Shown here: positions 54,885 to 62,616 of the stretch, in pieces | Position numbering within the stretch: the stretch's first letter is position 1 | How the letters are laid out: each line of letters starts with the position of its first letter | Source of the DNA: Tessaracoccus flavescens | GTDB lineage: Bacteria; Actinomycetota; Actinomycetes; Propionibacteriales; Propionibacteriaceae | Length of the DNA: 64,000 nt | NCBI RefSeq assembly: GCF_001998865.1 | Contig: NZ_CP019607.1 | Span: forward strand, 1,426,001-1,490,000 | Direction: 5' to 3' | Notes under the pieces: model-generated | What the model was told of the DNA's origin: nothing | The model's input: the letters and a program-made list of their open reading frames with translations, nothing else | Database searches by the model: none | Program-made: the position numbers and the translations under genes

Positions 54885-56405
54885 TCACTCGACGACGTCT
54901 TCGTCGACCCAGTCGAAGGTCCGCGTGACGGCCTTCTTCCAGTTCCTGAACAGACGATCGGCCTCGGCGCGGTCCATGTCCGGGGTCCAACGCTTCGACT
55001 CTGCCCAGTTGTCGATGACGTCCTGCTCGCCCTCCCAGTAGCCGACTGCGATGCCGGCTGCGTAGGCGGCGCCCAGGGCGGTCGTCTCGGCGACGACGGG
55101 GCGAACCACGTCGACGTCCAGCACATCAGCCTGGAACTGCATCAGCAGGTTGTTGGCGGTCATGCCGCCGTCGACCTTGAGCTCTGCCAGCTTCACGCCC
55201 GAGTCGGCCTCCATGGCTTCCAGCACCTCGCGCGTCTGGTAGGCGGTGGCCTCCAGGACGGCGCGGGCGATGTGGCCACGGTTGACGTAACGGGTGAGGC
55301 CGACGAGCGCGCCACGGGCGTCGGAGCGCCAGTAGGGAGCGAAGAGGCCGGAGAACGCGGGCACGAAGTACGCGCCACCGTTGTCCTCGACCGTCGCGGC
55401 GAGCTGCTCGACCTCGGGAGCCGAGGAGATCATCTTCAGGTTGTCGCGCAGCCACTGAACCAGCGAGCCGGTGACGGCGATCGAGCCCTCGAGGGCGTAG
55501 ATGGCCGGCTTGTCGCCGATCTTGTAGCAGACGGTGGTGAGCAGGCCGTTCTTCGAGGGAACGATGTCCTCGCCGGTGTTCATCAGCATGAAGTTGCCGG
55601 TGCCGTAGGTGTTCTTCGCCATGCCCGACTCGAAGCAGGCCTGGCCGAAGGTCGCGGCCTGCTGGTCGCCGAGGATGCCTGCGATCGGGACGCCGGGGAG
55701 CATGCCCTGGGCGCGGCCCTCACCGTAGACCTCTGCCGAGCTCTTGATCTCGGGGAGCATCGACATCGGGATGGTCATGTCGGCGGCGATCTCAGGATCC
55801 CAGTCCAGGGTCTTGAGGTCCATCAGCATGGTGCGCGACGCGTTGGTCACGTCGGTGATGTGGATGCCACCGCTGACGCCACCGGTCATGTTCCACACGA
55901 CCCAGGTGTCCATGGTGCCCATGACGAGATTGCCTGCGTCGGCCTTCTCGCGTGCGCCCTCGACGTTGTCGAGGATCCACTTGACCTTCGGGCCACAGAA
56001 GTAGGTCGCCAGCGGGAGGCCGACGCGGTCCTTGTAGCGGTCCTGGCCGATCTCGCCGCCGAGTTCCTCGACGATCTTGCCGGTGCGGGTGTCCTGCCAG
56101 ACGATGGCGTTGTAGACGGGCTCACCGGTCGTCTTGTCCCACACGACGGTGGTCTCGCGCTGGTTGGTGATGCCGACCGCTGCGATGTCGTTGTGGTTCA
56201 GTTCGGCTGCGCTGAGGGCTTCGGCCACGACGTTGCGGACGTTCGCCCACACCTCGACCGGGTCGTGCTCGACCCAGCCTGCACGCGGGAAGATCTGCTC
56301 GTGCTCCTTCTGGCCGGTGGCGACGATGGTGCCCTTGTGATCGAAGATGATCGCACGAGAGCTGGTCGTGCCCTGGTCAACTGCGAGTACGTACTTGTCA
56401 GACAT
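54885..56405 (-). CDS. glpK: Glycerol kinase
   Basis: 506 residues, the usual length of GlpK. FGGY-family motifs are all present: [18 protein letters not shown] at the N-terminus, [39 protein letters not shown] (split by normal variation), [40 protein letters not shown], and the signature region [21 protein letters not shown] with [15 protein letters not shown]. It phosphorylates glycerol to glycerol-3-phosphate in the cytoplasm, trapping glycerol brought in by GlpF. It is 36 bases downstream of glpF, in one operon, and followed by a good terminator. Nothing unusual is seen. Confidence 0.97.
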   Translation of the reverse strand: MSDKYVLAVDQGTTSSRAIIFDHKGTIVATGQKEHEQIFPRAGWVEHDPVEVWANVRNVVAEALSAAELNHNDIAAVGITNQRETTVVWDKTTGEPVYNAIVWQDTRTGKIVEELGGEIGQDRYKDRVGLPLATYFCGPKVKWILDNVEGAREKADAGNLVMGTMDTWVVWNMTGGVSGGIHITDVTNASRTMLMDLKTLDWDPEIAADMTIPMSMLPEIKSSAEVYGEGRAQGMLPGVPIAGILGDQQAATFGQACFESGMAKNTYGTGNFMLMNTGEDIVPSKNGLLTTVCYKIGDKPAIYALEGSIAVTGSLVQWLRDNLKMISSAPEVEQLAATVEDNGGAYFVPAFSGLFAPYWRSDARGALVGLTRYVNRGHIARAVLEATAYQTREVLEAMEADSGVKLAELKVDGGMTANNLLMQFQADVLDVDVVRPVVAETTALGAAYAAGIAVGYWEGEQDVIDNWAESKRWTPDMDRAEADRLFRNWKKAVTRTFDWVDEDVVE

Positions 56406-56441
56406 GTACTAACACTTCCTTGGGTGTTTGATTTGTGCGGG

Positions 56442-57203
56442 TCAGGGGAGAAGGACGTTGGACAGGAGACCGGCGAGAACGCCACCGATGATCGGGCCGA
56501 CGACCGGAACCCACGAGTAGCCCCAGTCGGAGCCGCCCTTGCCCTTGATGGGAAGGATGAAGTGGGCGATGCGGGGGCCGAGGTCACGCGCGGGGTTGAT
56601 GGCGTAACCGGTGGGGCCACCGAGGCTGGCGCCGATGCCGACGATCAGCAGGGCGACGCCCAGGGCGCCGAGCCAGCCAAGGTTCGCGGGCTCGACCGTG
56701 GTGTTGCCTGCGAATTTGCCGGAGGAGAGGACGACGAAGACCAGCACGAAGGTGGCGATGATCTCAGTGACGAGGTTCCACGCGTAGCTGCGGATGGCGG
56801 GGCCGGTGGCGAAGACGCCCAGCTTGGTGGCCTGGTCCTGCTCCACATCGAAGTGGTCCTTGTAGGCCAGCCAGCAGAGCGCAGCGCCGATGATGGCGCC
56901 GAGCATCTGGGCGGCGATGTAGACGAGGATCGAGGCGACACCGACGGCGATGCCGGGCACGAACTCCTTGGCGCCGGACGAGGCGATGCCGATCGTCACG
57001 GCGGGGTTCAGGTGACCGCCGGACTTGTAGGACACCAGGACGCCTGCGAAGACCGCGAGACCCCAGCCCCAGTTAACGAAGAGGAATCCGGTGCCGTTGC
57101 CCTTGGTCTTAGCGAGTGCGGTGTTAGCGACGACACCACAGCCCAAGAGGATAAGCATCGCGGTGCCCACGACCTCCGAGAGGAAGATGACTCCCAACGA
57201 CAT
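56442..57203 (-). CDS. glpF: Glycerol uptake facilitator (aquaglyceroporin)
   Basis: 253 residues, MIP family, six helices and two half-helices with the NPA boxes GGHLNPAVT and GYAINPARDLGPR. The Asp after the second NPA-R (N-P-A-R-D) marks the glycerol-conducting branch. It allows glycerol to enter by facilitated diffusion for phosphorylation by the product of the next gene. Start ATG 57203 (MSLGVIFLSEVVGTA) fits the first helix. Two perfect palindromes upstream (57220-57235 and 57323-57338) suggest operon control by a glycerol-responsive regulator. The tRNA cluster lies beyond the promoter region. Confidence 0.96.
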   Translation of the reverse strand: MSLGVIFLSEVVGTAMLILLGCGVVANTALAKTKGNGTGFLFVNWGWGLAVFAGVLVSYKSGGHLNPAVTIGIASSGAKEFVPGIAVGVASILVYIAAQMLGAIIGAALCWLAYKDHFDVEQDQATKLGVFATGPAIRSYAWNLVTEIIATFVLVFVVLSSGKFAGNTTVEPANLGWLGALGVALLIVGIGASLGGPTGYAINPARDLGPRIAHFILPIKGKGGSDWGYSWVPVVGPIIGGVLAGLLSNVLLP

Positions 57204-57219
57204 AGTTGAAGCTCCATTC

Positions 57220-57235
57220 CTGACAGCTTTGTCAG
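57220..57235. promoter_or_regulatory. Perfect 16-bp palindrome upstream of glpF
   Basis: CTGACA-GCTT-TGTCAG lies 17 bases before the glpF start codon, a position expected for an operator in the leader. The regulator is not identified. Confidence 0.45.
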
Positions 57236-57322
57236 CTCAGCGCCGAAGAGACGCGTGTGCGGACGACCTTCTGTCGCCCTGCCTCCAAGAGAACCGCTAC
57301 TGTGCACGTCCTTGCAAGTGTG

Positions 57323-57338
57323 CTGCACGTTCGTGCAG
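57323..57338. promoter_or_regulatory. Perfect 16-bp palindrome in the glpF promoter region
   Basis: CTGCACG-TT-CGTGCAG. Further TGCA-containing half-sites occur on both sides (57302-57318, 57347-57360), as if several dimers bound side by side. It may be an operator or activator site for glycerol genes; inferred only. Confidence 0.45.
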
Positions 57339-57363
57339 GCGCCATCTGCAACGGTGCACCTTG

Positions 57364-57686
57364 ACCCGCGGGTCAATTCGCTTCAACTACCCGGGCCGGG
57401 CAATGCTCATCGGTGAAGGTCCCAGTCAGAGCCGCGTCGCCGTCGCAGATCGCGGCGGGCCAGGCCTGACGAGCGAAAGCACCCGAGGAGGGCCCTTGCG
57501 GCGGCAGCACAGGATGCTCGGCGAAGACGCCCGCAATCGGCCCCATCGAGCCCGTGCCGACAGGCGCCACCCCGGTCAACGGAAGGCAGCCTCCTGACGG
57601 GGGTTGGACGCGCACCACCGCATCGACGACCAAGGCTCGGCCACAGAGAACTCCGGCAAGGGGCAGCTCCGCATGTCGTCGTCGAG
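57364..57686. other. Intergenic region between the glpF promoter and the tRNAs
   Basis: About 320 bases. The minus strand has an open stretch with some protein-like composition (CGRALVVDAVVRV, DGDAALTGTFTDEHC), but no recognisable family, start or ribosome site. I see no gene I can support here. Confidence 0.4.
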
Positions 57687-57758
57687 CACCCTGGGCCGGA
57701 CTCGAACCGGCACCCGACCGCATAGAAGGCGGCTACACATCCTTCGTGCTTCCAGGGC
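57687..57758 (-). tRNA. tRNA-Arg (anticodon TCT)
   Basis: 72 nt folding into a full cloverleaf on the minus strand: acceptor GCCCTGG/CCAGGGT (first pair G-T), D stem GCAC/GTGT, anticodon stem GCCGC/GCGGT with loop CTTCTAT giving anticodon TCT, 5-nt variable loop, T stem GCCGG/CCGGC with loop TTCGAGT, discriminator G. CCA is not encoded. It reads AGA codons, rare in such a GC-rich genome. Confidence 0.93.
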
Positions 57759-57784
57759 ATAGGAGAGCCGCAACTCTTCCTACG

Positions 57785-57857
57785 AACCCTCGACCGGGTT
57801 CGAACCGGTTACCTGCCGCTTACAAGGCGGCTGCTCTGCCAAGTGAGCTACGAGGGC
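57785..57857 (-). tRNA. tRNA-Thr (anticodon TGT)
   Basis: 73 nt, minus strand. Acceptor GCCCTCG/CGAGGGT, D arm starting GCTC, anticodon stem GCCGC/GCGGC with loop CTTGTAA (anticodon TGT), T arm CCGGTTCGAACCCGG, discriminator T. All stems pair well. It lies 26 bases upstream of tRNA-Arg, so both probably share a transcript that once began at tRNA-Lys. Confidence 0.95.
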
Positions 57858-57954
57858 GGGGTCCCCCGCCACCGGGTGTGGGTGACGAGGGTCCTCGGTG
57901 TGTGACTAAGGAGACCGAGGACACCTTCATGGTGTGCGGCACGGCAGGGACTGA

Positions 57955-58137
57955 TCCGAGCCCTGCACCACCGACGAGGACCTCGGGCGTACCGATCCCA
58001 CCACCCCGGTGGTGTGGCACTACGGCGGCCAGGGAGCCGAACTGGCCTGGAAGAACGGCGAACCGTTCCTCCGTGACGTGGACGACCCGCCGTGCGAATG
58101 CACCGACGACGAGTACGAGGCACGATTCTTCGGCTGA
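57955..58137 (+). pseudogene. Possible remnant of a small accessory gene
   Basis: This frame, opened by a TGA at 57952, reads DEDLGRTDPTTPVVWHYGG, then QGAELAWKNGEPFLRDVDD and P-P-C-E-C-T-D-D-E-Y-E-A-R-F-F-G to a TGA. Composition and the regular acidic pattern look like a genuine protein C-terminus, but the only in-frame starts are GTG at 58009 and 58012, and no ribosome site or family is seen. It may be the tail of a decayed gene brought in with the neighbouring accessory genes. Low confidence. Confidence 0.3.
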
Positions 58138-58214
58138 TCCTAGTATCGCTCATTGTCAGTGGGCATTTGAGAGTTTCTCCACCTTCTTGTTGGCTGTGGC
58201 TAGAGGCTGGGCCC

Positions 58215-58613
58215 ATGAGAACACGAACCAGGCTCGCAGTAGCCCTCATCACCCCGTTCCTTCTAGCCGCCAGCGCATGCTCCTCAGTCGAAGTGGCCCC
58301 ACCCATCACCAGCTGTAAGGATTACCGCGTGAACTCGTCCTACGGCCGGTTCGCCATCCAGCAGGCAGGCAAGGGGCAGGCCATTCAGTGGGGTGCGTAC
58401 CCCAACGCCACCTACAGCGGCACCTACTACACGGCCGTCGTTCGTGCCGACGGCACCAAGATCGATTCCAAGTCACAGAACTACGCCCCACACGGCAGCG
58501 TCGGCGCAGACAAGGCCAAGAAGTACAGCGGTAAGATCCTGCAAATCAGCGGCAACGTCACGAAGGGCAAAGACACGGTGCTCGTCTACAACATGCAGTG
58601 CAGAATCCTGTGA
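58215..58613 (+). CDS. Small secreted lipoprotein of unknown function
   Basis: 132 residues from ATG 58215; GAGG lies 9 bases upstream, and an earlier in-frame ATG has no signal peptide at its start. The N-terminus MRTRTRLAVALITPFLLAAS then A-C-S-S is a lipoprotein signal with Cys22 as the lipid site. The mature part is about 110 residues, with an isolated Cys pair (S-C-K-D-Y near the start, M-Q-C-R-I-L at the end) that could form a disulfide, and a beta-rich middle (GRFAIQQAGKGQAIQWGAYP). I do not recognise the family. Codon choice is less GC-biased than in neighbours, hinting at transfer. Its stop overlaps the next GTG by 4 bases. Confidence 0.7.
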   Translation: MRTRTRLAVALITPFLLAASACSSVEVAPPITSCKDYRVNSSYGRFAIQQAGKGQAIQWGAYPNATYSGTYYTAVVRADGTKIDSKSQNYAPHGSVGADKAKKYSGKILQISGNVTKGKDTVLVYNMQCRIL

Positions 58614-59023
58614 ACGAACCTCGAAGGGGGATTGAGCTCGGGCGGGTGATTGAACTCGCCCGAGCCGATCTCGCGCGCCACCACATGAGCCTCGAAATTG
58701 GGCTGTTCGACCTGCGTTCCCGCCGATGGCTTACCGGAGGTGGGGCCGATCCGGAGGGCTTCCCGACAGACGGGTACGTTCTCGCCTTGGGAGCCAACGA
58801 GACGCTGCTCTTGGCCTCCACGCCCGCTGATGTGCTCACCGAGGAAATTGTCTCCCTGATCCAGGACCGGGTTATTGACGAGACCGGCCGGCCATGGCCG
58901 ACAGTGCAGGTGGACGGAGAGACACCAGCAGTGCTCGAGCCACGTCTGGTCGACGGTACACTCGTGTGGATGAGCCACGGCACACCTGTAGCGCGGCTGG
59001 GTCAACTTGCACCGGAGGCCTGA
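58610..59023 (+). CDS. Unknown protein, coupled to the lipoprotein gene
   Basis: 137 residues from GTG 58610 (GTGA overlap with the preceding stop); an ATG at 58598 is also in frame. No family is recognised. It begins with an amphipathic helix (ELGRVIELARADLARHHM), then alternates short strands and turns: LEIGLFDLRSRRWLTGGG, YVLALGANETLLLAST, then LTEEIVSLIQDRVIDETGR and TVQVDGETPAVLEPRL. No signal peptide or membrane segment is seen, so cytoplasmic. It probably belongs to a three-gene accessory operon (lipoprotein, this protein, CPBP protease) located between tRNA genes. It has no strong ribosome site and may depend on coupling. Confidence 0.6.
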   Translation: MNEPRRGIELGRVIELARADLARHHMSLEIGLFDLRSRRWLTGGGADPEGFPTDGYVLALGANETLLLASTPADVLTEEIVSLIQDRVIDETGRPWPTVQVDGETPAVLEPRLVDGTLVWMSHGTPVARLGQLAPEA

Positions 59024-59762
59024 CCAAAAGGCAGCCTTGGCTGCGAGAGGCTGGATCACCGGCGTCTTTCTGGCGCTGATGATCGTCGCGGTTCACCACG
59101 GCTGGTATCTCACCCTCGCAGCCGCGCTTGTGGCGATCATTGCCGCGCGGGAGCGTGCCACTCGCATAGGCCTTGGTGTCCTGGGCATGCTCCTCATCTT
59201 CGGGGTGCCGTGGATCATCGCTCCGTGTCTGGCCGGCGCGGTCTGGGTTATCTGGTGGGTTCGGTCTAGTCCCGTGAAGGTGTCAGCTTTGCGTCCCCGC
59301 TGGCGGAGCGGGACGATTCTGCTGATTCTCTGCTGTGGCGCGATTTCCGGCGTCCTGGCAGCGCAGGTCTCCCTGGTTCAGTATCGGGACAATCCGATCC
59401 AAATCGATACGGTCCAGCCCAGCCCGGTAGCCCTCTGGCTAGGGATCGTCGTGCTGTCGTTGGCCAACGCCTTCGGTGAAGAAGTGCTCTGGCGCGAGAT
59501 GCTGGCCCGCGAGATTCGTGGCCTTCGAGCGGTTTCGGCAGCGCTGCTGATGTTCGTTTCATTCGGTCTGGCTCACTGGTACGGGCTCCCCGCAGGGCTG
59601 ATCGGGGCGGTCCTCTCTGGCGTGTACTCCGTAGCCTTGTTCTGGCTTCGCTCGAAACACGGGCCGTTCGCCAGCATGCTCGCGCACTTCGTGACTGACA
59701 CAGTGCTGTTTGCGGGCATGGCTCCCGCCCTTCTGTTCACGGGCTGGTACTCGGGCACCTAG
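59007..59762 (+). CDS. CPBP-family intramembrane metalloprotease
   Basis: 251 residues from TTG 59007 (overlapping the previous gene by 17 bases); a TTG at 59037 with AAAGG upstream is an alternative. About six to eight hydrophobic helices. The CPBP/Abi catalytic motifs are complete: AFGEEVLWREML (E-E-x3-R), FGLAHWYG (F-x3-H) and LAHFVTDTVLF (H-x3-D). These proteases cleave prenylated or other membrane substrates; in bacteria they are linked to bacteriocin self-immunity and signalling. It is the last gene of a small accessory operon between tRNA genes. Substrate unknown. Confidence 0.82.
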   Translation: MHRRPDQKAALAARGWITGVFLALMIVAVHHGWYLTLAAALVAIIAARERATRIGLGVLGMLLIFGVPWIIAPCLAGAVWVIWWVRSSPVKVSALRPRWRSGTILLILCCGAISGVLAAQVSLVQYRDNPIQIDTVQPSPVALWLGIVVLSLANAFGEEVLWREMLAREIRGLRAVSAALLMFVSFGLAHWYGLPAGLIGAVLSGVYSVALFWLRSKHGPFASMLAHFVTDTVLFAGMAPALLFTGWYSGT

Positions 59763-59971
59763 CCTTCCGCGCCTTCTCAGGACGCCCCTGTGTTGGTTCC
59801 GGTCGAAGCAGACGGGCTTCCAGGTGCGACGGGCAATCCTGGGTGATGGTGGCGGCACCTGCTGTTCGGCCAGGGTGGCCGGATCGGTGGCGAGGTCAGC
59901 GCGGAGCGCGTGAGCCTGCATCGGTCCGCTCCCCGTTTCGTCGTAGCGGGTCCGTAGCTCCAGTGCTCCTC
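59763..59971. other. Spacer between the CPBP gene and the 35-bp repeats
   Basis: About 210 bases. No gene, terminator or known RNA is evident. The minus strand has an open stretch (AHALRADLATDPATLAEQQ) that might be a gene remnant, but nothing supports it. Confidence 0.4.
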
Positions 59972-60111
59972 TCCTGGGAGTCGTCTGAGCCTGCGAAGTG
60001 CTCCCATCCTGGGAGTCGTCTGAGCCTGCGAAGTACTCCCATCCTGGGAGTCGTCTGAGCCTGCGAAGTACTCCCATCCTGGGAGTCGTCTGAGCCTGCG
60101 AAGTACTCCCA
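59972..60111. repeat. Four tandem 35-bp repeats next to the tRNA-Lys 3' end
   Basis: Copies at 59972-60006, 60007-60041, 60042-60076 and 60077-60111. Copies 2-4 are identical and copy 1 differs at one base. Each starts with TCCTGGGAGT and ends with ACTCCCA, so the junctions form perfect 7-bp hairpins (ACTCCCA-TCC-TGGGAGT). The last copy's final seven bases are the acceptor 3' strand of tRNA-Lys. There are no spacers, so it is not a CRISPR array. Confidence 0.9.
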
Positions 60112-60143
60112 CAGGGGCTCGAACCCTGGACCCGCTGGTTAAG
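60104..60143 (-). tRNA. tRNA-Lys (anticodon CTT), 3' half, interrupted by IS21-type element
   Basis: On the minus strand this holds the end of the anticodon loop, the stem strand CCAGC, the T arm CAGGG-TTCGAGC-CCCTG, acceptor strand TGGGAGT and discriminator A. Joined to 62482-62514 it gives a 73-nt tRNA, but acceptor pair 3-70 (C-A) and anticodon-stem pair 27-43 (C-C) do not match, so the gene may have been degenerate or decayed after insertion. Confidence 0.8.
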
Positions 60144-60300
60144 TGACGGCGCTCACTGAAATTCCCCAGTTCTGCTCATCGAAATTCCTCACCCTGGGTC
60201 GCTCCGCCGCATGAGGCGGGCCCTCCCCGAGACTGGTGGTCTCTGACCACACACCACCTCGAGGAAGGCCCTTGTTCTTATGCTCTCAGAAAGGAGCAGC

Positions 60301-61608
60301 GTGGATATCCACGCTCTGAAACGGCAGGGGATGACGATCAGCGAGATCGCCCGCCGCACCAACCATGACCGCAAGACGATCCGCGCGTACTTGAACGGGG
60401 ACCGGGTCCCGGGGCGGCGGCAACGCGCCGTGCCGGACTCGTTCGAGGCGTTCGTCGACTACGTTAGCGCGCGCCTATCGGAGGACCCGCATTTGTGGGC
60501 GGCGACGTTGCTCGACGAGCTGCGCCCGCTGGGCTACGCGGGGTCGTATCCGACGTTGACCCGACAGATCCGTGACCGCGGGCTGCGGCCGGCCTGCGCC
60601 GCCTGCGCGCACGTCACGAAGCGTCCGAACGCGGTCATCGAGCATCCGCCGGGTGAGGAGACCCAGTTCGACTGGCTCGAGCTGCCCGATGCGCCCACGC
60701 ACTGGGGGTTCCCGACGAAGAAGGCGTTCCTGCTGGTCGGCTCGCTGGCCCACTCGGGGGTTTGGCGGGCGGTGCTCGCCCCGTCGATGGATCTGCCGCA
60801 CCTGTTGGCCGCGATGAGCACCTTGCTGCGTCTGCTGGGTGGGCTCACTCGCGTGTGGCGCTTCGATCGGATGCGCACCGTGCTGGACCCGGTCACGGGG
60901 GATCTGACGGCGATGTTCGCCGGGTTCGCGAAGCACCACGGCGTCCAGGTGGTCGCCTGCCGGCCCCGCTCCGGCAACCGCAAGGGCGTGGTCGAGAAGA
61001 ATAACCACACCGCCGCGCAACGCTGGTGGCGGACTCTGCCCGACGAACTCACCCTCGAGCAGGCCCAGGCCGGTGTCGAGGCGTTCGCCCGCCGACAAGA
61101 CCAGCGACGCCGGGAAGACGTGTCCGGGTGGAGCACCGCGAAGGCGATGTTCGCCGCCGAACGGCTCCGAGCGTTGCCACCGACGGTGTTCCCGGTGATC
61201 CTCACCGAGGAACGCACCGCCACCCGGCAGGCGCTGATCGACTGGCGCGGCAACCGGTATTCCGTCCCACCCGAACTCGCTGCCGGGAAGGTCGTCGTCC
61301 ATCACCGCCACGGCAGCGACACCATCGACATCGCCACCCTCTCCGGCGCGGTCCTCGCCCGACACCGAGTCGCCGAACCGGGCCTGGGGGTCACGATCCG
61401 CGACACCGGACACGTCACCGCCCTCGAAACGATCGCCCTCGCCTCGGCACCGCCGGGACGCTCCCACCGCCGCAAGGAACGCATCCCACCCGGCGCCACC
61501 GCCCTGCGCGCCGCCGCCGTGCTCACCGGCGCCGCGGAACCGCTCTCGACCGTGATCAGCCTGGCCGCCTACGAGCAGGCCGCGAAGAACAGGAACACCC
61601 TCCCATGA
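60301..61608 (+). CDS. istA: IS21-family transposase IstA
   Basis: 435 residues from GTG 60301, which follows AAGGAG by 4 bases; ATG 60280 is also possible. The N-terminal HTH reads VDIHALKRQGMTISEIARRT, NHDRKTIRAYLNG. The RNase H-like catalytic core has the first Asp in ETQFDWLELPD, the second in VWRFDRMRTVLDP and the Glu in R-K-G-V-V-E-K-N-N-H-T-A-A-Q-R-W-W, giving a D-D-E set, followed by the C-terminal beta-barrel domain (ALIDWRGNRYSVPPELAAGK). It cuts and joins element ends with help of the ATPase IstB. It appears intact. Stop overlaps istB start by 4 bases (ATGA). Confidence 0.95.
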   Translation: MDIHALKRQGMTISEIARRTNHDRKTIRAYLNGDRVPGRRQRAVPDSFEAFVDYVSARLSEDPHLWAATLLDELRPLGYAGSYPTLTRQIRDRGLRPACAACAHVTKRPNAVIEHPPGEETQFDWLELPDAPTHWGFPTKKAFLLVGSLAHSGVWRAVLAPSMDLPHLLAAMSTLLRLLGGLTRVWRFDRMRTVLDPVTGDLTAMFAGFAKHHGVQVVACRPRSGNRKGVVEKNNHTAAQRWWRTLPDELTLEQAQAGVEAFARRQDQRRREDVSGWSTAKAMFAAERLRALPPTVFPVILTEERTATRQALIDWRGNRYSVPPELAAGKVVVHHRHGSDTIDIATLSGAVLARHRVAEPGLGVTIRDTGHVTALETIALASAPPGRSHRRKERIPPGATALRAAAVLTGAAEPLSTVISLAAYEQAAKNRNTLP

Positions 61609-62411
61609 CCACCACCACGAACACCGCCGCCAGCGTCTACCAACAGCTGCGCAACCACCTCACCGACCTGAAACTCGCCGACGCCGCCGACGCCCTCCCG
61701 AAGGTGCTCGACCAAGCCCAAACCGAGGGCTGGAGCCTCACCCACACCCTCGAGCACCTACTGCGCATCGAGGTCACCGCCACCGAAGCCCGACGCCTCG
61801 CCGGCCGGTTCCGTTTCGCGAACCTCCCCACCGGCGCCACCCTCGACGACTTCGACCTCGACCACGCCTCCGGCATCGACCGAAACCTGCTCACCGAACT
61901 CGGCACCTGCCGCTACCTCGACACCGCCACCAACATCCTCCTCATCGGCTCACCCGGCGTCGGGAAGACCCACATCGCCACCGGCCTCGGGCACGCCGCC
62001 GTCACCGCCGGCTACCGCGTCTACTTCACCTCCGCCGCCGACCTCGCCGCCCGCTGCCACCGCGCCGCGATCGAAGGCAAGTGGTCCACCATGATGCGTT
62101 TCTTCGCCGGTCCGACCCTGCTCATCATCGACGAGCTTGGCTACCTCCCGCTGCCCGGCGAGGCCGCCTCAGCCTTGTTCCAGGTCATCAACCAGCGCTA
62201 CCTGAAGACCTCGATCGTGATCACCACGAACCGGCCGGTCGGAGCCTGGGGCGAGATCCTCGGCGACACCACCGTCGCCGCCGCCATGCTCGACCGGCTC
62301 CTCCACCGCTCCGTCGTCATCACCCTCGACGGCCCCTCCTACCGACTCCGCAACCACCACGCCGCAGCCGACGAACTACGCCGCGCCACAACCGGCACCA
62401 ACCTGCGCTAA
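61605..62411 (+). CDS. istB: IS21 helper ATPase IstB
   Basis: 268 residues from ATG 61605. A DnaC-like AAA+ ATPase: N-terminal helices (VYQQLRNHLTDLKLADAADA, LEHLLRIEVTATEARRLAGR), then ILLIGSPGVGKTHIATGLG (Walker A), LLIIDELGYLPL (Walker B), VINQRYLKTSIVITTNRP (sensor 1 region) and HRSVVITLDGPSYRLR. It assembles on target DNA and stimulates IstA. Coupled to istA by overlap; appears intact. The 63 bases after its stop hold only the right end of the element. Confidence 0.95.
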   Translation: MTTTTNTAASVYQQLRNHLTDLKLADAADALPKVLDQAQTEGWSLTHTLEHLLRIEVTATEARRLAGRFRFANLPTGATLDDFDLDHASGIDRNLLTELGTCRYLDTATNILLIGSPGVGKTHIATGLGHAAVTAGYRVYFTSAADLAARCHRAAIEGKWSTMMRFFAGPTLLIIDELGYLPLPGEAASALFQVINQRYLKTSIVITTNRPVGAWGEILGDTTVAAAMLDRLLHRSVVITLDGPSYRLRNHHAAADELRRATTGTNLR

Positions 62412-62474
62412 CCTAACCCCGCGACCTGAGGAACTTCGACGAGCAACTCTGGGGAAATTCGCTGAGCACCGTCA

Positions 62475-62514
62475 GGTTAAGAGCCAGGTGCTCTACCGAC
62501 TGAGCTATAGGGGC
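62475..62514 (-). tRNA. tRNA-Lys (anticodon CTT), 5' half, interrupted by IS21-type element
   Basis: Minus strand: acceptor GCCCCTA, D arm GCTC-AGTCGGTA-GAGC, anticodon stem CCTGG and loop CTCTTAA with anticodon CTT. The last seven bases (62475-62481) are the duplicated target GGTTAAG. Transcription from its own promoter would now run into the element. Whether the genome has another tRNA-Lys(CTT) cannot be seen here. Confidence 0.85.
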
Positions 62515-62616
62515 TCTTCGGAATCAAGGGTGTACCTGTCGCTCAGTTCACCGGTCCACGGGGGATCGCGCCTGCGGATCCGCGAGCCGCCCCACCGTGC
62601 AAGACTCTGGGACCCG

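Larger units (their letters stand above)
60144..62474 (+). mobile_element. IS21-family insertion sequence, 2331 bp
   Basis: Ends are imperfect inverted repeats: TGACGGCGCTCACTGAAATT at the left and TGACGGTGCTCAGCGAATTT as the complement of the right, both followed by CCCCAG. GGTTAAG is duplicated at 60137-60143 and 62475-62481 (7 bp). It contains intact-looking istA and istB in one orientation. The target is the anticodon region of a tRNA-Lys gene. Confidence 0.93.

Noticed and set aside
57373..57723. Minus-strand open frame overlapping tRNA-Arg
   Set aside because: It runs through the tRNA gene, has no start signal and no known family, so it is probably not coding.
57858..60103. Integrated genetic island with attachment sites in tRNA-Lys
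   Set aside because: No integrase is present and no second copy of the tRNA 3' end was found at the other border; the split of the tRNA is fully explained by the IS21-type element.
59972..60111. CRISPR-like array
   Set aside because: The 35-bp units are directly adjacent with no spacers, and no cas genes are present.
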